NCBI GenBank assembly: GCA_030834365.1
Contig: JAURFJ010000012.1
Location: forward strand, 1 to 20,865
Origin: Flavobacteriaceae bacterium
GTDB taxonomy: Bacteria > Bacteroidota > Bacteroidia > Flavobacteriales > Flavobacteriaceae
Length of the DNA stretch: 20,865 nucleotides
Direction: 5' to 3'
Part shown: one piece after another, positions 1 to 6,616 of the stretch
Layout: each line of letters starts with the position of its first letter
Position numbering within the stretch: the stretch's first letter is position 1
The notes under the pieces: generated by a model
Databases searched by the model: none
Told to the model about the DNA's origin: nothing
What the model saw: the letters and a program-made list of their open reading frames with translations, nothing else
Program-made: the position numbers and the translations under genes

Positions 1-2
1 TC

Positions 3-3000
3 GATATTCCATTTGAATCTGAACGCATTCACGGTATTTCTACAGCTTTGGCTCAAGAAGAAGGGCTGCCGCTCAGTGAAGTCCTAGATCGCTTTGAAAA
101 CGCGCTTAAAAAAGCCCGCTTTGTCGTAGGGCAAAATGTAGATTTTGACATCAAGGTTACGGGAGCTGAACTCTATCGACTGGGCAGGGCAACCAAACTC
201 TTGGTAGACAAACCGGTGCTTGACACCTGTACAGAAACCACCGCTTCACTGTGCCAATTACCTGGGGGTCGAGGAGGTAAATTTAAGCTCCCCACACTCA
301 CCGAACTGCATCAGCATTTATTTAAAACGAGCTTCGAAGAGGCTCACAACGCCAGTGCCGACGTTTCGGCCACTGCGCGCTGCTTCTTCGAGCTGGTTCG
401 CACACTGGTTTTCACCGCTGAGCAACTGCATTTTGGACCCGAAGAATCTGCGGCTTTCTCGGCATTTCATAACGCTCCAGTACAGGCCTACAAGCTAAAA
501 CACAGAAATCTCAAGGAGGCCTCTGAGGCTTTAAAAACGAAGACTACGGGCGAGGATGCAGAGGTGTTACCCACAGACGCCTCTCGCAAAGAGCTGGCAA
601 ATGCTGCGTTTGCTCATCTTCATGTGCATTCCCAATTTTCCGTTTTACAGGCCACCATGAGACCCGAGGCCTTAGTGCGCAAGGCCATTGAAGAAGACAT
701 GCCTGCGGTAGCGATCACCGATAGCGGAAACATGATGGGTGTGTTCAGTTTTGTGAACGCGGTACAACAGCATAACCGGGCCCATCCTGACCAACCTCTA
801 AAGGGAGTCGTCGGATGCGAGCTTCAGCTAACCAGCGATCGACTGAATAAATCGACCAAAGATAATGGGTACCAACTCGTCTTACTCGCAAAAAATAAAA
901 AGGGCTATCAAAACCTATCTAAACTCACCTCTAAAGCCTATACTGAAGGATTTTACTATGTTCCGCGTATAGACAAGACGCTATTACTCGAGCATGCCGA
1001 AGGTTTGCTCGTACTCTCTGGAAATCTATCGGGAGAGGTTTCTAACAAAATTCTAACCCAGGGAGAACAACAAGCTGAGGAGGCACTTATCTGGTACAAA
1101 GAACACTTTAAAGATGATTTTTACCTTCAAATCGCACGTCACGGTTTAGAGGAAGAGGAGGCCGTCAATAAGGTACTTATAAAGCTGGCGCGAAAACATC
1201 AGGTTGAGCTTATTGCAACGAATGACTGCTACTTTGAAAACGGTGAAGACCATGAGTTACAAGACCTGCTGCTCTGTGTAAAAGAGGGCGAGTTAAAAGA
1301 CACTCCTGTCGGAAGGGGGCGCGGTTTTAGAAACGGCTTACCGAATAACGCCTTTCACTTTAAATCGAGCGCGGCCATGAAGGAACTGTTTTCAGACCTT
1401 CCAGAGGCCATTTGTGCTATTGAGCCGCTATTGGCTAAGGTGGAGAATTACGAGTTAGCTCGAGAAGTATTACTGCCGAAATTCGCCATTCCAGAAGCAT
1501 TTGTAGATACTCAAGATGCCTTTGACAATGCGAAAAGGGGTGAAAATGCCTATCTCAGACATTTGACCTACAAGGGGGCCGAAAAACGCTACGGAACCCT
1601 AAGCGAATCCTTAGTCGAACGCATTGATTTCGAGTTAAAGACTATCGAAAATTCGGGGTATCCGGGCTATTTTCTCATCGTGGAAGACTTTATAAGAGAG
1701 GCTCGAAAAATGGGCGTTTCGGTCGGACCTGGAAGGGGCTCTGCTGCTGGATCAGCCGTAGCTTACTGTTTGGGAATCACCAATATAGACCCCATTAAAT
1801 ACGACCTGCTTTTTGAGCGCTTTTTGAATCCAGATCGGGTGTCACTGCCCGATATTGACATTGACTTTGACGACGAGGGGCGTCAGCGAGTCATCGACTA
1901 TGTGATTAACACCTATGGGTCGAATCAGGTGGCGCAGATCATCACCTACGGCACCATGGCCGGAAAATCGGCCATTAGAGACACTGCCCGAGTGTTAGAC
2001 CTGCCTCTATCTGATGCCGATCGTCTGGCAAAATTGCTTCCGGACATGACCAAGTTGGCCAAAATTTGGGATCTAGATGCCAAGTCGTTACAGCAGTCGT
2101 ACCGCAGCGAAGAAGCAAAAAAAATTGCCGAACTGCAAGAAGTATCCAAAGCTGACGATGATTTAGGACGCACCCTTAAAATGGCGAAGCGCCTAGAAGG
2201 AACCGTTCGCAACACGGGCATTCATGCTTGTGGAGTAATTATCACCCCAGACGACATAACCAATTTTGTTCCCGTAAGCACAGCTAAAGATGCCGAAATG
2301 TGGGTCACCCAATTCGACAACTCGGTGGTCGAAAGTGCTGGGCTGCTTAAAATGGACTTCTTGGGCTTAAAAACCCTTACCCTTATTAAGGACACGGTCA
2401 AGATTGTAAAGGCGAGGTCTAGAGTCCAACTCGACCCCGACCAGTTTCCCTTAGATGACAGTAAAACCTACGAACTGTTTCAGCGCGGAGAAACCATTGG
2501 CATTTTTCAATACGAATCGCGCGGAATGCAGAAGTACCTAAAGGAGCTCAAACCAACCTCCTTTGACGACCTAATCGCCATGAACGCCCTCTACCGTCCA
2601 GGGCCACTGGAGTATATTCCGAGTTTCGTCAACCGTAAACACAGCAGAGAGGCGATCACCTATGACTTACCCGAGATGAAAGAATACCTAGAATCTACCT
2701 ACGGTATTACGGTTTATCAAGAACAGGTAATGTTGCTGTCTCAAAAACTGGCTTCTTTCAGCAAGGGTGAAGCCGATGTGCTGCGCAAGGCGATGGGTAA
2801 GAAAAAGAAAGACCTTATCGACCAACTGCGCCCCAAGTTTATAGACGGAGGAATGGCCAACGGGCATCCGAAGGAGGTACTCGAAAAGATCTATACAGAC
2901 TGGGAGGCTTTTGCCAGCTATGCCTTTAACAAGAGTCACTCAACCTGCTATGCCTTTATCGCCTATCAGACGGCTTACCTGAAGACGCACTATCCGGCCG

Positions 3001-4169
3001 AATATATGGCTTCCGTGCTCTCCAACAACATGAATAACCTAGACCAGGTCACCCTGTTCATGGAAGAGGCCAAACGTATGGGAATTGCCGTTTTGGGTCC
3101 AGATATCAACGAATCGTATTATAAATTCTCGGTTAACAAGGAAAGTGCCATTCGATTTGGAATGGGAGCCGTAAAAGGAGTAGGTCGCAGCGCAGTTGAG
3201 GCTATAGTAGATGAACGCAAAGAAAACGGCCCGTTTGTGTCTGTTTTTGACTGTGCCAAGCGCGTAGACCTCAGGGCAGCCAACAAAAAGGCCTTTGAAA
3301 ACCTGGCCATCGCAGGGGCCTTCGATTCGTTTGGAGCAACCAGAAGCCAGTATTTTCAGCAAACGCCTGACGAATCGAACTACCTCGAAAAAATTATCCG
3401 ATCAGCCGCTAAACTCAAAGAAAATGAACAGGCCGCTCAGGTCAGTTTATTTGAAGACGATCCGATGGCTCAAATCAGTGAGCCTGAAATACCTATATGC
3501 GAGCCCTGGCCAACCATGGAGCTGCTGCGCAAAGAAAAAGAGGTAGTCGGCATTTACCTCAGCGGTCACCCCCTAGACGACTTCAAAAAAGAACTGGAAT
3601 TATTTACCAAAGCCGAAATAGCGGTACTTACTGGTGATTTAGAAGCCTTGGTAGGAAGAGAATTAACCTTAGGCGGAGTGGTCACCGAAAGCGAAGACCG
3701 GCTCTCTAGAAACGGTAAAAAATGGGGGACCTTTACCCTTGAAGACTACAGCGGCACTCATGCATTTCGAGTGTTCGGGGAAGAGTACCTCAAATACGAA
3801 CACTTCTTTAAACCCGGAAACTTCTTGTTCGTGCGTCTGCTCGTCCGCGAAGGCTACACCAATCGAGACACCGGAGCTACCACCGATCCACGACTACAAT
3901 TCAACGAGGTGAAATTGCTACAGGATGTGATGGAACAACAATCCAAAAAATTAACGCTCCACCTCAAGGCCTCCGAAATAGACGAGGCCAAAATTCAACA
4001 GATCGAAAAAATCATCAAATCGTTCAAGGGAAAAAAGCCCTTAACCTTTACACTTCACGACGAAGCCCTAAGCGTTCAACTAAAAAGCAGAAAAAATCAA
4101 ATCGCGATTTGTACCGAGTTACTCGAAATACTCGATCACGAAAACATTCAATACGCCGTAAATGCCTAA
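3..4169 (+). CDS. dnaE: DNA polymerase III alpha subunit with N-terminal DnaQ-like 3'-5' exonuclease domain (5' partial)
   Basis: Replicative DNA polymerase catalytic subunit fused to a proofreading-type exonuclease. The frame is open from the left edge, so the true start lies outside the window; a TTG at 48 is internal. The exonuclease part shows an Exo II-like VGQNVDFD (about 126-149) and an Exo III-epsilon HNASAD (345-362, the HxAxxD pattern). Its Exo I DxE motif must lie upstream. The PHP domain begins near 609 (HLHVHS) and has TDSGN where an active PHP site normally has TDHGN. The polymerase core carries GPGRGSAAGS (about 1725) and PDIDIDFD (1848-1871), the catalytic aspartate cluster. 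Near 2930 is the conserved AFNKSHS segment. A clamp-binding pentapeptide QVSLF (3438-3452) precedes a C-terminal OB-fold region. About 1390 residues are visible, longer than a stand-alone DnaE of about 1160. The DnaE identity is near certain; the exonuclease assignment rests on two of three motifs. Confidence 0.96.
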   Translation, partial: DIPFESERIHGISTALAQEEGLPLSEVLDRFENALKKARFVVGQNVDFDIKVTGAELYRLGRATKLLVDKPVLDTCTETTASLCQLPGGRGGKFKLPTLTELHQHLFKTSFEEAHNASADVSATARCFFELVRTLVFTAEQLHFGPEESAAFSAFHNAPVQAYKLKHRNLKEASEALKTKTTGEDAEVLPTDASRKELANAAFAHLHVHSQFSVLQATMRPEALVRKAIEEDMPAVAITDSGNMMGVFSFVNAVQQHNRAHPDQPLKGVVGCELQLTSDRLNKSTKDNGYQLVLLAKNKKGYQNLSKLTSKAYTEGFYYVPRIDKTLLLEHAEGLLVLSGNLSGEVSNKILTQGEQQAEEALIWYKEHFKDDFYLQIARHGLEEEEAVNKVLIKLARKHQVELIATNDCYFENGEDHELQDLLLCVKEGELKDTPVGRGRGFRNGLPNNAFHFKSSAAMKELFSDLPEAICAIEPLLAKVENYELAREVLLPKFAIPEAFVDTQDAFDNAKRGENAYLRHLTYKGAEKRYGTLSESLVERIDFELKTIENSGYPGYFLIVEDFIREARKMGVSVGPGRGSAAGSAVAYCLGITNIDPIKYDLLFERFLNPDRVSLPDIDIDFDDEGRQRVIDYVINTYGSNQVAQIITYGTMAGKSAIRDTARVLDLPLSDADRLAKLLPDMTKLAKIWDLDAKSLQQSYRSEEAKKIAELQEVSKADDDLGRTLKMAKRLEGTVRNTGIHACGVIITPDDITNFVPVSTAKDAEMWVTQFDNSVVESAGLLKMDFLGLKTLTLIKDTVKIVKARSRVQLDPDQFPLDDSKTYELFQRGETIGIFQYESRGMQKYLKELKPTSFDDLIAMNALYRPGPLEYIPSFVNRKHSREAITYDLPEMKEYLESTYGITVYQEQVMLLSQKLASFSKGEADVLRKAMGKKKKDLIDQLRPKFIDGGMANGHPKEVLEKIYTDWEAFASYAFNKSHSTCYAFIAYQTAYLKTHYPAEYMASVLSNNMNNLDQVTLFMEEAKRMGIAVLGPDINESYYKFSVNKESAIRFGMGAVKGVGRSAVEAIVDERKENGPFVSVFDCAKRVDLRAANKKAFENLAIAGAFDSFGATRSQYFQQTPDESNYLEKIIRSAAKLKENEQAAQVSLFEDDPMAQISEPEIPICEPWPTMELLRKEKEVVGIYLSGHPLDDFKKELELFTKAEIAVLTGDLEALVGRELTLGGVVTESEDRLSRNGKKWGTFTLEDYSGTHAFRVFGEEYLKYEHFFKPGNFLFVRLLVREGYTNRDTGATTDPRLQFNEVKLLQDVMEQQSKKLTLHLKASEIDEAKIQQIEKIIKSFKGKKPLTFTLHDEALSVQLKSRKNQIAICTELLEILDHENIQYAVNA

Positions 4170-4190
4170 CATTTAAGGCACATAATTCCA

Positions 4191-4198
4191 TAACTTTG
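4191..4198 (+). promoter_or_regulatory. -7 box of trxA promoter (TAACTTTG)
   Basis: TAACTTTG matches the Bacteroidota primary sigma -7 consensus TAnnTTTG exactly. It lies in the short gap between the dnaE stop and the trxA ATG, giving a leader of roughly 15-20 nt. No clear TTTG -33 box is visible. The match suggests that trxA has its own promoter rather than only reading through from dnaE. Confidence 0.6.
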
Positions 4199-4220
4199 CA
4201 CGGTAAACAATATAAGTATT

Positions 4221-4538
4221 ATGGCACTAGAGATAACTGACGCTACTTTCGAAGAGGTCGTTCTAAAATCAGATAAGCCCGTAGTGGTAGATTTTTGGGC
4301 AGCTTGGTGTGGACCATGTCGCATGGTTGGCCCAATCATCGAAGAGCTGGCACAAGACTACGAAGGAAAAGCAGTTGTAGGAAAAGTCGATGTAGACAAT
4401 CACCAGCAATTCGCGGCTAAATACGGAGTAAGAAATATACCTACCGTTCTTGTTTTTAAAGGTGGAGAAATCGTAAATCGCCAAGTAGGTGTAGCCCCTA
4501 AAAATGTCTACGCTGAGGCAATTGACGCCGCTCTCTAA
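4221..4538 (+). CDS. trxA: Thioredoxin
   Basis: Cytoplasmic protein disulfide reductase of 105 residues, the usual length for a classical TrxA. The redox-active motif WCGPC is at residues 29-33 (C30, C33), preceded by VVDFWAAW. The cis-proline segment IPTVLVFKGGE follows about 45 residues later. The ATG start leaves no N-terminal signal, so it acts in the cytoplasm. It is reduced by thioredoxin reductase, which is not in this window. It could supply electrons to targets such as the non-selenium glutathione peroxidase encoded near the right end; that is a family-based inference. It lies 51 nt after dnaE behind its own promoter-like element. Confidence 0.97.
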   Translation: MALEITDATFEEVVLKSDKPVVVDFWAAWCGPCRMVGPIIEELAQDYEGKAVVGKVDVDNHQQFAAKYGVRNIPTVLVFKGGEIVNRQVGVAPKNVYAEAIDAAL

Positions 4539-4576
4539 CAGGGCTAAATCCTATAGCTTCTTTTTTACCGCTTTTT

Positions 4577-4608
4577 TTGGTACAAGGAACCATAATAGTT
4601 TATATTTG
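4577..4608 (+). promoter_or_regulatory. tRNA-Asp promoter (TTG - 21 nt - TATATTTG)
   Basis: TTG at 4577-4579 (within TTTG) and TATATTTG at 4601-4608 are separated by 21 nt. This fits the Bacteroidota -33/-7 arrangement TTG-N19-21-TAnnTTTG. The last base of the -7 box is 36 nt before the mature tRNA 5' end. It is the best two-box promoter in the window. Confidence 0.7.
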
Positions 4609-4644
4609 CCCCCGCTTAAGCCTTCTTGCGAGTATTAAGCATTT

Positions 4645-4718
4645 GGTCTGGTAGTTCAGTTGGTTAGAATACCTGCCTGTCACGCAGGGGGTCGCGGGTT
4701 CGAGTCCCGTCCAGACCG
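4645..4718 (+). tRNA. tRNA-Asp (anticodon GTC)
   Basis: A 74-nt cloverleaf. The acceptor stem GGTCTGG (4645-4651) pairs with CCAGACC (4711-4717), followed by discriminator G. The anticodon arm is CCTGC (4672-4676), loop CTGTCAC with GTC at 4679-4681, and GCAGG (4684-4688). The T-arm is GCGGG - TTCGAGT - CCCGT. The 3' CCA is not encoded; the gene is followed by CATC. A two-box promoter precedes it and an intrinsic terminator follows 12 nt after the 3' end. Confidence 0.98.
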
Positions 4719-4730
4719 CATCACGCAAAG

Positions 4731-4761
4731 AAAACCGACTCACCAATGTGAGTCGGTTTTT
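4731..4761 (+). terminator. Intrinsic terminator of tRNA-Asp
   Basis: The perfect 13-bp stem AAAACCGACTCAC (4731-4743) / GTGAGTCGGTTTT (4748-4760) has a CAAT loop and ends in a T-run. It starts 12 nt after the tRNA and fits monocistronic termination. Confidence 0.88.
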
Positions 4762-4764
4762 GCA

Positions 4765-4810
4765 TTTATAAGGCTTCGTAAAGCCGCAGGTTTTAAAGAG
4801 GCCTTATAAA
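4765..4810. repeat. 10-bp inverted repeat with nested small hairpin
   Basis: TTTATAAGGC (4765-4774) and its exact reverse complement GCCTTATAAA (4801-4810) flank 26 nt. A second small stem, GGCTT (4772-4776) / AAGCC (4781-4785), overlaps the left arm. The element sits between the tRNA terminator and the tandem repeats. Its role is unknown; it could be a structured RNA end or the edge of the repeat element. Confidence 0.5.
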
Positions 4811-4814
4811 GGTA

Positions 4815-5035
4815 AAAACCCAACAGCACGAAGGGCTGTGGTTGGTTTTCTTTGTGTGATGCACAGGTAACCCCCTTGGGCCGCTTAACCAAAGGTTAAG
4901 CAATCCCGTCATCTTCTTATAGCGGTATCTGAAACTGAACAAAACCCAACAGCACGAATTGCTGTGGTTGGTTTTCTTTGTGTGATGCACAGGTAACCCC
5001 CTTGGGCCACTTAACCAAGGATTAAGCAATCCCGT
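4815..5035 (-). repeat. Tandem direct repeat, two 95-nt copies with 126-bp period
   Basis: Copy A (4815-4909) and copy B (4941-5035) differ at 5 of 95 positions. Sparse similarity continues to the end of each 126-bp unit, for example ATCTGAAA at 4927 and 5053. Read on the minus strand, each copy has a GCTTAA.../...TTAAG stem-loop, a perfectly conserved GGCCCAAGGGGGTTACC block, then GCATCACACAAAGAAAACC leading into a hairpin that ends in GGGTTTT. The last block nearly equals the sequence just after tRNA-Asp on the plus strand (4718-4736; one difference). No convincing gene is present: the open frame across it simply repeats the same peptide. The element family is not recognised, so function is unassigned. 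This accounts for most of the roughly 390-base gene-free stretch. Confidence 0.85.
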
Positions 5036-5064
5036 AACCCCGTTTGAACTAAATCTGAAAAACA

Positions 5065-5094
5065 AAAAACCCGAACCTTTCGGTTCGGGTTTTT
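5065..5094 (-). terminator. Intrinsic terminator of susC-susD operon
   Basis: The 13-bp stem AAAAACCCGAACC (5065-5077) / GGTTCGGGTTTTT (5082-5094) has a 4-nt loop and flanking A/T runs. It begins 21 nt beyond the susD stop codon in the minus direction. Its symmetry would let it stop transcription from either side. It occupies the phase where a third copy of the neighbouring 126-bp repeat would begin, and shares the AAAACCC arm. Confidence 0.88.
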
Positions 5095-5115
5095 CTAATA
5101 CGTTCAAAACAGCAA

Positions 5116-6612
5116 TTAATTCTGATCGTTGATAAGCGGGTTATACAAGATCTCAGCCTCAGGAATCTCCAAGGTGATCAAATCGCTGTTGTGCGGAATT
5201 TGTCTTCCTGGGAAGTCGAGGTGATTCGAAGGAAGTACAACTGTTCCTTTTCTGCGCTTAAGCGCCAGGTACGATTTCCCTTCACCCCAAAGCTCGATGC
5301 GAGTTTGAAGATTGATCTCATCTAACAACTCAGGCTGAGAAAGTCCATCTACATAAGACGAATTGTCTACGCGCAAGTCTAGCAGCTTCTTAAGTGAAGT
5401 TTGAGCAGCAGCCAGATCTCCAATCTCAGCAGCAGCCTCTGCATGTAGCAACCAAAACTCGGCTACACGCATGTAGTGCAGATCTGAGGTGAATCCGCTT
5501 GAAGGGCCTCCGAAGCGTCTGAAATCAGGGGCAGCTCCTTCACGGTAAAACTTACGTATAGGCGCATATGGGCCTGCTGTAAAAAGGGTTGACCCAAATT
5601 GATTTCTGCGCACGTCCGTTTGGTCCATGGCGTTATAAAGTTCGGCATTGATGTTTTTAGGATCACCAACACCTGCGTAGCTGTAGCTGTAGTAATCAAT
5701 GTGACCCCAAAAAGAAAGCAGGTTCATACCGTTATCTGTGGTGATGTCTGTTCCCCACATAATACCAGGGTGGTTATTCACGGCGTGAAAACCGGCAAGA
5801 ACCTCATCACGATCCATGATCGGATATTTTCCAGAAAGAACGATTTCTTCGGTGGTTGACTTAACCTCTTGCCACTTGTTTTGGGCGGCATAAACATATG
5901 CAAGTACCCCTCTAGCTATGTCCGCATTAATCTCAAATTTTGCAGAGCGTTGAAAGTCCGACAACAATGAGATAGCCTCAGTTAGGTCTTTCTCCATCAA
6001 ATTGTAGATCTCACCCAGGCTGCTCTTAGCAACATTTTCGGTAGAAGAGGTATAAATAGGAAGAACTAATTTGTCGCGTTGATGAATATCGTCTACGTAG
6101 AGGTGCACCAGATTAAAGTAAGCCCACGCTCGGGCAGCCTTGGCCTGACCCATGAGTGCCTTTGCGGCATTAGTTTCTGGAACAACATCACTACCGCCCT
6201 GTCCGTCAACTACCAAGTTTGCTAGGTTAACGACGCGGTACAGAAAGCGCCATGGAATGTAGTTCTCAGTAGATACGAAATCCTCTCCAACGGTTAGTTC
6301 TGAATTCCATCTCCACCACCCATAACGCTTTGCACCAAGAACCATGTCACCAGAGAGCATATCCATATTCATGTCGTTACTCTTAACTCCAAAATCAGAG
6401 TGACGAGTTGTTCCTCCTACTCCTGAGCTGTAGAAAGTCGTGTAAATCCCACCTACTGTGGCGTTTCCAATTTCGGTATTTACTTTACCCACTTCACCAA
6501 GTTCTTGAGCAGAGATGAGCGAACCTCTTGGAACTTCTTCTAAAAATTCCTCAGAACACGAGAAAAGGAAAACAGTAGCAGCTGTTAATAATAAACCTTT
6601 AAATGTTTTCAT
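5116..6612 (-). CDS. SusD/RagB-family nutrient-binding outer-membrane lipoprotein
   Basis: Surface-exposed substrate-capture partner of the SusC-type porin encoded just upstream. It has 498 residues, typical of SusD proteins. The N-terminus MKTFKGLLLTAATVFLFSC is a lipoprotein signal peptide with lipobox LFSC, so C19 is the lipidated residue. It is followed by SEEF, an acidic run like that of Bacteroidota lipoprotein export signals to the cell surface. The body has the helix-rich pattern of SusD (for example GQAKAARAWAYFNLVHLY, the TPR-like part) and the C-terminal RRKGT...LDFPGR...IPEAEILYNPLINDQN ending. The start lies 4 nt after the susC stop, so the two are co-transcribed. Family assignment is firm; the ligand is unknown because no glycan- or peptide-degrading enzyme accompanies the pair. 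Confidence 0.95.
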   Translation of the reverse strand: MKTFKGLLLTAATVFLFSCSEEFLEEVPRGSLISAQELGEVGKVNTEIGNATVGGIYTTFYSSGVGGTTRHSDFGVKSNDMNMDMLSGDMVLGAKRYGWWRWNSELTVGEDFVSTENYIPWRFLYRVVNLANLVVDGQGGSDVVPETNAAKALMGQAKAARAWAYFNLVHLYVDDIHQRDKLVLPIYTSSTENVAKSSLGEIYNLMEKDLTEAISLLSDFQRSAKFEINADIARGVLAYVYAAQNKWQEVKSTTEEIVLSGKYPIMDRDEVLAGFHAVNNHPGIMWGTDITTDNGMNLLSFWGHIDYYSYSYAGVGDPKNINAELYNAMDQTDVRRNQFGSTLFTAGPYAPIRKFYREGAAPDFRRFGGPSSGFTSDLHYMRVAEFWLLHAEAAAEIGDLAAAQTSLKKLLDLRVDNSSYVDGLSQPELLDEINLQTRIELWGEGKSYLALKRRKGTVVLPSNHLDFPGRQIPHNSDLITLEIPEAEILYNPLINDQN

Positions 6613-6616
6613 TGTG

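Noticed and set aside
48..50. TTG at 48 as the start of the polymerase gene
   Set aside because: The frame is open back to the window edge and the upstream residues continue the exonuclease domain, so this codon is internal.
4815..5035. CRISPR array
   Set aside because: Only two units, 95 nt each with a 31-nt gap that itself shows residual similarity; the repeat length and structure do not match CRISPR repeats.
4793..5107. Minus-strand open frame of 104 codons across the repeats
   Set aside because: The peptide is one motif repeated twice because the DNA is a tandem repeat, it runs through the susD terminator, and it has no promoter. It is best read as a by-product of the repeat.
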